In this document: positions 1-6,649 of the stretch, one piece after another
Numbering within the stretch: position 1 is the stretch's first letter
How the letters are laid out: each line of letters begins with the position of its first letter
Origin: a virus
Length of the DNA: 23,286 nucleotides
Reading direction: 5' to 3' (one strand)
IMG/VR virus record: IMGVR_UViG_3300025087_000302
Coordinates: 1-23,286 of that record
The notes under the pieces: model-generated
The model's input: the letters and a program-made list of their open reading frames with translations, nothing else
What the model was told of the DNA's origin: nothing
Database searches by the model: none
Program-made: the position numbers and the translations under genes

Positions 1-1
1 G

Positions 2-94
2 GCGTGGCAAAATGATGATGGCACAATTGAAGGGTTGCGTAAACTTTACGAAGCCCAACAAAGCGCGGAGCGGACGGGTGAACAGTCGGGCTAA
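2..94 (+). CDS. C-terminal end of an unidentified protein (partial)
   Basis: An open frame enters from the left edge in frame 2 and gives 30 residues before a TAA stop at 92-94. The visible sequence includes the segment AWQNDDGTIEGLRKLYEAQQ and ends in a hydrophilic tail. The mix of acidic and helix-forming residues looks like the end of a real soluble protein. No domain can be recognised from so short a piece, and the start lies outside the window. It is on the same strand as the next small gene, but the roughly 110 bases between them contain no clear gene. Confidence 0.4.
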   Translation, partial: AWQNDDGTIEGLRKLYEAQQSAERTGEQSG

Positions 95-205
95 TTTTAT
101 GGTATTGCATGGCGGCGGCTCTGGTTTAGTCCACCCGTCGCTCACGCAAGCTGTTCCGGCTTTTCAAAAGGAGAATCAAATGAACAAAGTTGAACTTTTC
201 ACAAA

Positions 206-412
206 ATGTATTCTGAAAACAAAGAAAGACTCTTTTTCGGAACGCCATTGACTGAGGAGGAAATTGCAAGCACAGCGTTTTTTGCTGGCATAGAAGCCGA
301 AGAACAAATGCAAGCGGACGGCTACGACTTCACCGATCCAAACGATAATCCCTACATTTTGTCGGGTGAAGATTTGGCTCGTGCCGAAGCGCCCGCTCAT
401 GCTGACCGTTAG
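206..412 (+). CDS. Small acidic hypothetical protein (68 aa)
   Basis: This codes for a 68-residue acidic protein with no cysteines or membrane segment and a helical stretch around LTEEEIASTAFFAGIEAEEQ. No family is recognised. The start is odd. The ATG at 206 has no ribosome binding site, whereas an AAAGGAG (about 167-173) precedes an ATG at 181 in a different frame. That 181 frame gives only 23 residues (MNKVELFTK...) and stops at 251. One extra base in the short A run near 202-206 would join the two frames into a single protein beginning MNKVELFTKMYSENKERLFF. So this may be a frameshifted gene, a translationally coupled pair, or a gene with a weak start. Confidence 0.5.
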   Translation: MYSENKERLFFGTPLTEEEIASTAFFAGIEAEEQMQADGYDFTDPNDNPYILSGEDLARAEAPAHADR

Positions 413-468
413 GCATTCATCATGAAAATAGCAACTCTCTTTTCTGCAATGACAAAGGCTCAAAAATC

Positions 469-1164
469 ATGGATTACCAACCCAAACTTCTGCACGCCTC
501 TCTCGCATCCATTCTCTCCGTCTGCCTGATCGCCCTCAGCGATCGGGCGCGGGGAAATGTTTTTACCGCGCTTATTTTTGGCGCAATTGTTTTTTTCGGC
601 ATGACGTGCGTCATTATTTGGATGATTGCCTATTCCAACCATTACGATACGGTGATCCGCTACATCGAATCGTTTATCAAGCTGGACCCGGAACAACGAT
701 CCGCGCTGGCGTTCCATTTGCCATCCATGCGCTTGAGGGCGAGCCGCGGGCAGGTACAACAATTATTTGAGGATACCCGCGCGACGGGCGAACATGTTCG
801 TTTGTTTCTTGTGGATAGCGACTCTCTCCACACGTCGTCTCAGCGCGCTTGGAATACGGCGGAAAAGCCGCGCTGGGCGTGGGAGGAGATTTACGATTGG
901 CTTGTTCGTCACAATAAAGTTAATCCAGATAGTGCCGCCGGATCACATTCCTACGAATGGCGGGGGACGGCCTATCAGAGCATGATATTATATTGGCTCG
1001 ACTCGTCCGTGCCAGACCTAAACGCCGTAGACGGCTTCGAGGCTCCCAGCGTGTATGCGTCCGAAATCCCCTCCCCCTCTCTCTCCGACTCCCCCTCTGG
1101 CGTATTTCAAGGTGGTTCACACAGTAGGGGGCACGAAAACGGGCAGAATCGGGGAGGTGGTTAG
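469..1164 (+). CDS. Membrane-anchored protein of unknown function (231 aa)
   Basis: The protein has two N-terminal hydrophobic segments, at about residues 8-23 and 33-54, separated by a short charged loop. A soluble domain of roughly 120 residues follows (rich in W, Y and R; it contains EEIYDWLVRHNKV). The last 40 residues are low-complexity S/P/G and probably disordered. A weak AAAGG precedes the ATG by about 10 nt. The topology suggests an inner-membrane anchor with a soluble domain. I recognise no family. Holin, superinfection-exclusion or host-takeover roles are all possible, but nothing in the sequence selects one. Confidence 0.6.
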   Translation: MDYQPKLLHASLASILSVCLIALSDRARGNVFTALIFGAIVFFGMTCVIIWMIAYSNHYDTVIRYIESFIKLDPEQRSALAFHLPSMRLRASRGQVQQLFEDTRATGEHVRLFLVDSDSLHTSSQRAWNTAEKPRWAWEEIYDWLVRHNKVNPDSAAGSHSYEWRGTAYQSMILYWLDSSVPDLNAVDGFEAPSVYASEIPSPSLSDSPSGVFQGGSHSRGHENGQNRGGG

Positions 1165-1206
1165 TGTTTATGAATTTTCATTTACCGGACTTCTGGCGGA
1201 AGAGAT

Positions 1207-1761
1207 TTGACGATGAACAGGATTAATATTATTCTGCCTGGCCTCGCTCTTGCGTTGACCTGTTTGAGTTGCGCGTTGCTCTCGTATTTCACGCCACTCG
1301 TTCAACCCGAAACGCATTACGCAAAATTCACAATCGTAAAAGAATTTTCTGAGGAGAAAAATACTATGAATGAAATTGACCCGCAAGTTATGGTATGGGC
1401 GATTGGAATTATCGTCGTCGTAGTCATCCTATGGAACATATTCAAAAGCGGCTACGGCTCGATCCTGATATTCGGCGCGATGGCGTTCGCCGTGATCGGC
1501 CTGGTTTTCTGGCTGTTGCTCTTTCGCGGACAGGATGTGTCCACGGCGACAAGCCGTGACGCAAATCTACAGACAATTCGGGTAGTTCAACCGGGTGGCG
1601 ATTCTGTTGTGGATGAGGCCTACTCGGAGATTAACAGGAAGAATGCCGGGACGAATGTTATCAACGCGGGCGGGGTCGCCGTCTACACCATGCTGATTTG
1701 GGTGACTATCGTTTTATTTTTCAGCATCGGGATTTTCCTGTGGTTTTTGAAGCATAGATGA
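1207..1761 (+). CDS. Multi-pass small membrane protein of unknown function
   Basis: The frame opens at TTG 1207 with an ATG two codons later (1213). The N-terminus has a hydrophobic stretch ending in LALTCLSC, which looks like a signal or lipobox. An in-frame ATG at 1366 has a better ribosome binding site (GAGGAG, 9 nt upstream) and would make a 131-residue protein with its own start at MNEIDPQV. After that point there are two adjacent membrane segments (IIVVVVILW and a GAMAFAVIGLVFWLLLF stretch), a soluble loop, and a last membrane segment ending in a basic tail (FLKHR). The 1366 product alone would be a three-pass membrane protein. Function unknown; a holin-like role is only a guess. Confidence 0.55.
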   Translation: MTMNRINIILPGLALALTCLSCALLSYFTPLVQPETHYAKFTIVKEFSEEKNTMNEIDPQVMVWAIGIIVVVVILWNIFKSGYGSILIFGAMAFAVIGLVFWLLLFRGQDVSTATSRDANLQTIRVVQPGGDSVVDEAYSEINRKNAGTNVINAGGVAVYTMLIWVTIVLFFSIGIFLWFLKHR

Positions 1762-1848
1762 TGGCGCAAAAAATGAATTTGCTTTCGAGAGATAGTACTC
1801 GGAATTTCCAGAAGCCCTGCACGGCAGAGGCCAGCCGGAATACGCGCT

Positions 1849-2007
1849 CTAATTGTTTGCCCATCCAATAGAGACGGCCACGATAATTTCAGACTCTCCA
1901 GAAACTGCAAGGCGCTCGAAGTCAATTTTGCGCGGGGTGTCGGGGTAATTCCTGAGGCGGATGCGCGCCCAAAATTTTCTGGGGTTGTTATTTCGTTGTA
2001 CGAACAT
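1849..2007 (-). CDS. Small hypothetical protein (52 aa), last gene of the minus-strand operon
   Basis: The start ATG at 2007 follows an AAGGAAA box, and the gene begins 6 nt after the stop of the upstream gene. The 52 residues (MFVQRNNNPRKFWARIRLRN...) have a basic N-terminal half and end in a short hydrophobic strand (EIIVAVSIGWANN). The compact spacing and ribosome binding site argue that it is real despite its size. It is the last recognisable gene of the minus-strand run, and no terminator is visible after it. No family is recognised. Confidence 0.5.
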   Translation of the reverse strand: MFVQRNNNPRKFWARIRLRNYPDTPRKIDFERLAVSGESEIIVAVSIGWANN

Positions 2008-2013
2008 TTTCCT

Positions 2014-2271
2014 TTACTCCTTGCCCGCGCTCACACCGGCGAGCAGTGGTGTTTGGGTTGCGGCCATTTCCCCCCTGGCTTCTGCAATCTCGATCTTTAG
2101 TTCCGCCCAGGCCGTGTCCACGAGGCGCGACATATAGCGGTCAAGCGCAAGGCCGCTGAGATGCGTATCTTTTTCGGCCAGGTAATCGCGGACGGCCTGG
2201 CGCGCACCGGACACGCCGAGTCCGCTTTGTGCGGCGTAGTGAAAAACTTCGAGAGCGTGAGTGTCAAACAT
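2014..2271 (-). CDS. Small helical hypothetical protein (85 aa)
   Basis: I start this gene at the ATG at 2271 because a GGAGG lies 6 nt upstream. An ATG 36 nt further up is open but lacks such a signal. The 85 residues (MFDTHALEVFHYAAQSGLGV...) are mostly helix-forming and soluble, with a run of charged and aliphatic residues around WAELKIEIAEARGEM. The start overlaps the end of a 27-codon frame, and the stop lies 6 nt before the next gene, so it belongs to the same polycistronic message. Unknown function. Confidence 0.6.
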   Translation of the reverse strand: MFDTHALEVFHYAAQSGLGVSGARQAVRDYLAEKDTHLSGLALDRYMSRLVDTAWAELKIEIAEARGEMAATQTPLLAGVSAGKE

Positions 2272-2347
2272 TCGGGACCTCCACAAATAATTTATGGCAC
2301 TTCCCATATTCGCGCGGCAGGTCGGAGAGGCGGGAGAGGGTGGTCAT
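2264..2347 (-). CDS. Putative 27-residue peptide coupled to its neighbours
   Basis: A 28-codon frame starts at ATG 2347, which overlaps the TGA of the upstream gene in an ATGA arrangement. It ends at a TGA (2264-2266) that overlaps the first codons of the downstream gene by 8 nt. The peptide (MTTLSRLSDLPREYGKCHKL...) has mixed composition with a single cysteine. The exact ATGA coupling and the absence of any other gene in this gap support translation. At this length it could also be a coupling device rather than a functional protein. Confidence 0.35.
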   Translation of the reverse strand: MTTLSRLSDLPREYGKCHKLFVEVPNV

Positions 2348-2547
2348 TTTGCGTCCCACCCTTCGCAAAACTCACGCGCCAGGGTTGCGATTTTCTCGCC
2401 GCCGAAACAAGCAATCTCGTAGGTACTGCCCTCTGAGTTTATCGCGAATCCGATACCCGCATAGTGCAGGGTGAGCGCGTCGAGCAAGCGGTTGACAGAT
2501 TTTTTGTTGATTACGGACTTGTCGAAAATTATCACGATTTGTCTCAT
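2344..2547 (-). CDS. Small hypothetical protein (67 aa)
   Basis: The ATG at 2547 has a strong AAGGAG 6 nt upstream. The product begins with a beta-strand-like run (MRQIVIIFDKSVINKK), then a helix (SVNRLLDALTL) and further strand-like segments ending FCEGWDAK. This gives an alternating alpha/beta pattern like a small ferredoxin-like fold. No family is recognised. It follows the Csx16-like gene by about 80 nt, and its stop overlaps the next start (ATGA), so it is part of the same operon. Confidence 0.6.
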   Translation of the reverse strand: MRQIVIIFDKSVINKKSVNRLLDALTLHYAGIGFAINSEGSTYEIACFGGEKIATLAREFCEGWDAK

Positions 2548-2629
2548 TCTGACTCCTTTTTTTGATTGTCTAAGAGCGGTCTAACGGCAAGCATAAGCGG
2601 CAAAGGCGGGGCTTGAAACGCGCTTGCCT

Positions 2630-2800
2630 TCACGCTTCAAGCATGGAAATTTCCGTAACTGAACTGGCGAGAATGCCGATGACATCATTTCCTTTGATGT
2701 CATTAGGTGTGGCCTGGGCAATTACATTGCCAATGATACCATTGCGTCGCAACCATTCGACGGCGGCATTGTGACGAGTGACGATTACAATAGTAGCCAT
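2630..2800 (-). CDS. Csx16 (VVA1548)-like protein, short phage form (56 aa)
   Basis: Seen: the 56 residues begin MATIVIVTRHNAAVEWLRRN and continue with a strand/helix pattern ending in GNDVIGIL. The landmarks are V7-T8-R9-H10, A13, E15-W16, G21 and D39-V-I-G42. Family knowledge: Csx16 (the former VVA1548 family) has an N-terminal V-S/T-R-H-x-G-A-x-E-W signature followed by a G-D-x-V-I-G-x-L segment, is about 85-110 residues long, and is encoded with type III CRISPR systems. It has been linked to cyclic oligoadenylate turnover. Inference: a phage copy could blunt type III signalling. It is shorter than the family because the C-terminal third is missing, and I found no convincing continuation in another frame. 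Its ATG overlaps the upstream stop (TAATG), so translation is probably coupled. The assignment rests on remembered motifs and needs a profile search. Confidence 0.6.
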   Translation of the reverse strand: MATIVIVTRHNAAVEWLRRNGIIGNVIAQATPNDIKGNDVIGILASSVTEISMLEA

Positions 2801-3009
2801 TACATCGCCTCCAGTTTCTCGGCTAATTCAGGTGATATGTACACCTGAAAAACTTTGCCATCATACTCAATTTGGTGGGCTACGTGAGTATCGGCGTCAA
2901 AACCGGCCTGATAAGCAAGAGAGCGGATGCCTTGCTCGATTTCATCAGGATTAACAAGAACAGATGTATTACGACATGCTACGACGGGCTTCCAATTTTT
3001 AGGTATCAT
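2800..3009 (-). CDS. Small hypothetical protein (69 aa) coupled to the Csx16-like gene
   Basis: The ATG at 3009 is preferred because AAAGGAA sits 5-6 nt upstream, and the codons before it have no signal. The product (MIPKNWKPVVACRNTSVLVN...) is a compact alpha/beta-looking protein with one cysteine (C12) and a helical tail (SPELAEKLEAM). Its stop shares one base with the start of the Csx16-like gene, so the two are probably translated together and may act together. No family is recognised. Confidence 0.6.
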   Translation of the reverse strand: MIPKNWKPVVACRNTSVLVNPDEIEQGIRSLAYQAGFDADTHVAHQIEYDGKVFQVYISPELAEKLEAM

Positions 3010-3084
3010 TTCGATTTCCTTTTCTCTCCGATACAAAGCCTACGGAAGCGGGCTAACGTGGTGGTGGTCATCCTTGCCACCTGC

Positions 3085-3109
3085 CCGCCCTCTAACGAGT
3101 AGAGGGCGG
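3085..3109 (-). other. Stem-loop in the gap between two minus-operon genes
   Basis: A perfect 9-bp stem (3085-3093 with 3101-3109) closes a 7-nt loop between the stop at 3127 and the start at 3009. No U run follows on either strand, so it is unlikely to be a simple intrinsic terminator. It could be an RNA processing or stability element within the operon. Confidence 0.5.
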
Positions 3110-3126
3110 ATGCTGGCGGGGATTGA

Positions 3127-3501
3127 TTATTTCATCCAGGGAAACCAGGGGCTTTCCAAAGCCGCCTTGATTTCGTCATCGCTGAAGCCCGCCTCGCTGG
3201 CGGCGAATTCAAACTCATGGCTGAGTTCGTCGTTATTGGCGGCGCGGCCATTTTCAACGATGCTGGTTACGATATGGGTTGTTTCGCTTACGTTCATTTT
3301 TTGCTCCTGTTGATTTGTTTCCGGCCACAATATCGCGTACATTCTCGCGACATCCTCAGCCGTTGCCCGCGTCATGGTTGCGGGGTTGAAGTCTACGACC
3401 CGTTCCTCTGGGGCAAACTCACAAGTCGCGCATTTGGCAAGCGGGTAAATTAATGTGCAGGCTTGGCAGGTGGTGGAGGGGGCGGGGCGTAGGTCGGTCA
3501 T
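3127..3501 (-). CDS. Cys-rich N-terminal protein (124 aa), first gene of the minus operon
   Basis: The N-terminal 30 residues hold two CxxC pairs (C13-C16 and C24-C27 in CQACTLIYPLAKCATC), a likely zinc knuckle. The C-terminal part is acidic and helical and ends in WFPWMK. The ATG at 3501 lies exactly 6 nt after a TATAAT box, so it should be read from a leaderless transcript. An in-frame ATG at 3297 has a good AGGAG 6 nt upstream and would produce a separate 56-residue C-terminal protein, so two products are possible. As first gene of an early-type operon it could be a regulator, but no DNA-binding fold can be named. Confidence 0.6.
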   Translation of the reverse strand: MTDLRPAPSTTCQACTLIYPLAKCATCEFAPEERVVDFNPATMTRATAEDVARMYAILWPETNQQEQKMNVSETTHIVTSIVENGRAANNDELSHEFEFAASEAGFSDDEIKAALESPWFPWMK

Positions 3502-3507
3502 GCTTTT

Positions 3508-3513
3508 ATTATA
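3508..3513 (-). promoter_or_regulatory. -10 box for the minus operon, giving a leaderless transcript
   Basis: A perfect TATAAT on the minus strand ends 6 nt before the ATG at 3501, which places the expected transcription start on the A of the start codon. No convincing -35 element lies 16-19 nt upstream, and no ribosome binding site precedes the ATG, as expected for leaderless expression. Confidence 0.55.
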
Positions 3514-3515
3514 TA

Positions 3516-3552
3516 GCGATTTGCGATTTGAATCATTGCAGTTTCATTGCAG
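3516..3552. promoter_or_regulatory. Paired direct repeats between divergent promoters (possible operator)
   Basis: Two tandem copies of GCGATTT (3516-3522, 3523-3529) are followed by two copies of TCATTGCAG (3533-3541, 3544-3552) spaced 11 bp apart, about one helical turn. They lie between the two divergent -10 boxes, where a regulator could control both transcription units. The regulator is unknown. Confidence 0.4.
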
Positions 3553-3588
3553 CCAGAATCGGAGGCAGGGGCGTCGTGGCGGGCGGAT

Positions 3589-3599
3589 TGTGCTAAAAT
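3589..3599 (+). promoter_or_regulatory. Extended -10 promoter for the methyltransferase/late operon
   Basis: TGTGC-TAAAAT ends 6 nt before the ATG at 3606. The TGn extension can replace a -35 box, and the spacing puts the transcription start on the start codon. The same TGTGN-TA pattern recurs at 9536-9546 and, on the minus strand, at 16610-16620. Confidence 0.55.
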
Positions 3600-3605
3600 G
3601 GGGAT

Positions 3606-4931
3606 ATGAAAAAGACGAAATCCAAACGACCCGCGCCGAAAGTGGGCGACGTGGAAATCCGGCCGATAGACGAAGCGGCAACTCTGGATTTGCAAAATAC
3701 GAACAAGCATACCCAGCGCGGCGGAGGCCTGCTCGAAAACTCCCTGAGACGACGCGGGGCGAATCGTTCGGTTGCCAGCGCGGGGAAGGGCGTAGAGACC
3801 CCCGTCATCACGGCGGGAAATTATACCTATGAAAAAGCGGTCACGCTGGGATTTGAAAATGTGATGAATGTCTACACGGATGGAAAAACGCTTGTGAACG
3901 TGGTGCGAATGGACGTTGCGCCGGGAAGCGCGGAGGCGATTGCGCTTGGAATCGAAGATAACGAAATTGGCAAGCAATCATACGCGCCAGACGTTGACCT
4001 CATCGCACAACTTGCGGCTGGCGACTCGGCGGTGCTGGCGGCGTTATACAAGGAAGATTCTGTATTCAACTCGATGGTGGAGGGGATGGGGGTGCGGGAG
4101 GAAGCGCAGGACGCGGAACCGGAATTCGACCGGGCGGAGGAGTTGCGGAAAAAATGGGGCGTGGAATTTGGAGATGTTTGGGAACTTGAAAAGCATTTAT
4201 TGATTTGCGGGGACTGCACCGAAAAGGCAACTATTGAAAGAATAATGAATAAGGAAAAGGCGACCTTGCTTTTTACCGATCCGCCCTACGGTGTTTCGAT
4301 TGGTGCAAAGAACAGGATGCTAAATTCCTTCCAGAAGGCTGGAAAGAATTTAGCAAACCTAAAGGCAGACGACGATAATGCCGACGATTTGGGCGCAATG
4401 CTTTTATCCGCTTTTACTCTGGCGAAAGAATTCCTAGCGGACGATTGTTCGGTTTTTGTTTGCAGTCCGCAGGGCGGCCAACTTGGCATGATGATGATGA
4501 TGATGATGATGAATGCCGGATTAGAGATTCGACACGTTTTGAATTGGATAAAAAACTCTCCGACATTTTCGATGGGAAGATTAGATTACGACTATCAACA
4601 CGAACCGATTTTATTTACATGGACAAAGAAACATAAGCGCATTATGGCGGGTAAGTTCAAAACCAGCACTTGGGAAATAGATAAACCCCGCGCCAACAAA
4701 GAACATCCGACTATCAAGCCGGTTGGGTTGTACGAAAATGCAATGCTAAACCATACCGAGAAAAACGATATTTGTTTTGATAACTTTTGTGGAAGCGGGA
4801 CTATGTTGGTCGCCTGCCAGAATCTCAACCGACGCGGGCGGGTAGTGGAAATCTCTCCCACCTATTGTGCGGTCATTCTCGAACGCATGGCGACCGCCTT
4901 CCCCGACTTGGAAATAAAGAGGTTGAAATGA
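3606..4931 (+). CDS. ParB-like domain fused to DNA methyltransferase
   Basis: The 441-residue protein has an N-terminal ParB/Srx-like domain (about residues 13-150, with NTNKHTQRGG and LLENSLRRRGANRS). The C-terminal domain is an S-adenosylmethionine-dependent amino-methyltransferase: DPPY at 225-228 is the catalytic motif, and FCGSGT at 394-399 binds the cofactor. The order DPPY then FxGxG fits beta-class N6-adenine or N4-cytosine enzymes. It probably modifies phage DNA against host restriction; the target site cannot be predicted. Residues 295-302 are eight consecutive methionines encoded by an (ATG)8 repeat, which is unusual inside the catalytic domain. Such ParB-methyltransferase fusions are common next to phage terminase genes, and the next gene overlaps it by 4 nt. 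Confidence 0.9.
   Translation: MKKTKSKRPAPKVGDVEIRPIDEAATLDLQNTNKHTQRGGGLLENSLRRRGANRSVASAGKGVETPVITAGNYTYEKAVTLGFENVMNVYTDGKTLVNVVRMDVAPGSAEAIALGIEDNEIGKQSYAPDVDLIAQLAAGDSAVLAALYKEDSVFNSMVEGMGVREEAQDAEPEFDRAEELRKKWGVEFGDVWELEKHLLICGDCTEKATIERIMNKEKATLLFTDPPYGVSIGAKNRMLNSFQKAGKNLANLKADDDNADDLGAMLLSAFTLAKEFLADDCSVFVCSPQGGQLGMMMMMMMMNAGLEIRHVLNWIKNSPTFSMGRLDYDYQHEPILFTWTKKHKRIMAGKFKTSTWEIDKPRANKEHPTIKPVGLYENAMLNHTEKNDICFDNFCGSGTMLVACQNLNRRGRVVEISPTYCAVILERMATAFPDLEIKRLK
4488..4511 (+). repeat. (ATG)8 trinucleotide repeat inside the methyltransferase gene
   Basis: Eight perfect ATG codons in a row encode Met295-Met302 of the methyltransferase. Slippage here would add or remove methionines without changing frame. 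Confidence 0.95.
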
Positions 4932-5386
4932 CCAACCCCGCTATAAATAAAGCCGAAAACAGCGGCAAGAAAAAAGCGACTGGCCGCCCGTTCACGAAGG
5001 ACAACAAGGCGACGGGCGAGAAGGATTCCAGGATAAATCGCCGAGGCCGTCTCGTCTCGGATATGACCGCGCTCAAAAAGGAATATCAAAAAGTCTGGTC
5101 GGAGATAATGTTCGTGGAGGCGATGGACGAAAACGGCAGGCCGATCCTGGACAAGAAGACGGGCAAGCCGAAAATGGTTCCCGCGCTTGATGAAGTTACG
5201 GGGGAAAAATTAACCCGCTTAACGGCGCGCTTGCGCGTGTCCACGTCCTCACGCAATACGCAGGAATTCCAAACCGCGCTAGCGTATGCGTTCGGGAAAC
5301 CAAAGGAAGAGATTGAGGGAAATCTCAAGGGCGAAATCGTTCTTCGGATAGTCCGCGAGGAAACAAAAAAAACCGATGGCGACTGA
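4928..5386 (+). CDS. Putative small terminase subunit / DUF5681-like protein (152 aa)
   Basis: The ATG at 4928 overlaps the methyltransferase stop (ATGA), with GAGG just upstream. The N-terminal 50 residues are very basic and glycine-rich (GRPFTKDNKATGEK), like the leading segment of DUF5681 proteins often found before terminase genes. A helical domain follows with a hydrophilic insertion rich in K, G and D. The gene lies directly upstream of the large terminase and overlaps it by 11 nt, the usual place of the small subunit that recognises phage DNA. The assignment depends mostly on position and on the basic N-terminus. No helix-turn-helix is obvious. Confidence 0.55.
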   Translation: MTNPAINKAENSGKKKATGRPFTKDNKATGEKDSRINRRGRLVSDMTALKKEYQKVWSEIMFVEAMDENGRPILDKKTGKPKMVPALDEVTGEKLTRLTARLRVSTSSRNTQEFQTALAYAFGKPKEEIEGNLKGEIVLRIVREETKKTDGD

Positions 5387-6641
5387 ACTGACCGTTCACT
5401 TGCGAGTCCTGCATCCGAAGCAGGAGTTAATCAAAGCGTCAACTGCCAAGCGGATAATAGTCCGCGCTGGTCGGCGCGGCGGCAAAACTGTATTTGCCGC
5501 TGATTGGGCGGTGGACAATTTTCTTGACGGGAAGCGCGTCCTGTATGGTGTGCCGACTTCCGACCAGTTGCAGAAATTTTGGTTCGAGGTGACGCGTGCG
5601 CTTGCGGAGCCAATCGAAGCGGGGGTATTCAAGGTGGACAAAACCATGCACACCATTGAAAGGCCAGGGACAGAGAATCGCATCCGCGCCAAAACCTGTT
5701 GGAATGCGGATACCCTGAGGGGGGATTACGCCGACCGGCTTGCACTGGATGAGGTCCAACTTATGGCAGAGGATACGTGGGGAACGGTGGGCGCGCCTAT
5801 GTTGTTGGATAATAATGGCGACGCGCTTTTTATCTATACCCCGCCGTCACTCCATTCTCGCAGTACTAGCAAGGCCCGCGACAAAGGCTGGATGACAAAA
5901 TTCACCAAGCAACACGCCAACGATCCGAAAGGACGCTGGAAGATATTTTCGTTCACGTCGCATGACAACTCATACATTTCCGCCGAGGCGCTGGATGATA
6001 TTACCGAGGACATGAGCGCGACTGCGATCCGGCAAGAAATTTACGCGGAGGACATGGATGAAGCGCCGGGCGCGTTGTGGCATAGGCAGAAAACGCAAAT
6101 CGGGACTCAGTGGATTTTGGGACTGGATGATAACCGCGTTTTCAAAACGCCCGAATTGATTCGGGTTGTGGTGGGAGTAGACCCGTCCGGTTCGTCTACG
6201 GGTGACGCGTGCGGTATAATCGGGGCTGGCATGGATAACAACAAACACCATTACACGCTGGAAGACAATAGCATCCAGGGCAGCCCGGACATGTGGGCGC
6301 GTGAGGCGTGCAAGACGTACCACAAATTAAAAGCGGACGTGATGGTCGCTGAGAAAAATTACGGCGGCGAGATGGTCGAAAAGGTTATCCGTGACACCGA
6401 TCCGACAGTCAACGTGAAACTCGTAAGCGCGACGCGCGGGAAGGCCGTCCGCGCCGAACCAATTTCAGCACTGACCGAGCGCGGCACGGATCACATGGTA
6501 GGAAGTTTCCCATCGCTGGAAGACGAATTGTGCCTGTGGGTTCCGGGCGATGCCAGCCCGAACCGATTGGATGCTAAAGTCTGGGCGGATACGGAATTAG
6601 GGGCAGGACTCAGCCCGTTGCAACTCGTGGACTATGCGTGA
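5376..6641 (+). CDS. terL: Terminase large subunit (packaging ATPase and nuclease)
   Basis: This 421-residue protein pumps DNA into the prohead and cuts it. Residues 30-38 (RAGRRGGKT) form the P-loop, and LALDE at 122-126 is the Walker B strand with its catalytic glutamate. The C-terminal RNase H-like nuclease shows VGVDPSG (D269), VAEKN (E326) and DAKVWAD (D400/D405), the expected acidic metal ligands. The length is in the normal range. The gene sits between the small terminase candidate and the portal, as in many siphoviruses, and is translated by overlap with the gene before it. Confidence 0.93.
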   Translation: MATELTVHLRVLHPKQELIKASTAKRIIVRAGRRGGKTVFAADWAVDNFLDGKRVLYGVPTSDQLQKFWFEVTRALAEPIEAGVFKVDKTMHTIERPGTENRIRAKTCWNADTLRGDYADRLALDEVQLMAEDTWGTVGAPMLLDNNGDALFIYTPPSLHSRSTSKARDKGWMTKFTKQHANDPKGRWKIFSFTSHDNSYISAEALDDITEDMSATAIRQEIYAEDMDEAPGALWHRQKTQIGTQWILGLDDNRVFKTPELIRVVVGVDPSGSSTGDACGIIGAGMDNNKHHYTLEDNSIQGSPDMWAREACKTYHKLKADVMVAEKNYGGEMVEKVIRDTDPTVNVKLVSATRGKAVRAEPISALTERGTDHMVGSFPSLEDELCLWVPGDASPNRLDAKVWADTELGAGLSPLQLVDYA

Positions 6642-6649
6642 GGTAAACA

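Noticed and set aside
95-180. Gene in the gap after the left-edge fragment
   Set aside because: An open frame crosses it from position 12, but its composition and lack of ribosome binding site do not support coding; only the binding site at 167-173 is notable.
1762-1848. Further minus-strand gene or terminator after the small-gene operon
   Set aside because: No frame with a start signal and no hairpin with U run could be found in these bases.
2630-2800. Frameshifted full-length Csx16
   Set aside because: The two other frames downstream of the stop show no continuation resembling the family C-terminus, so truncation or a short natural form is preferred.
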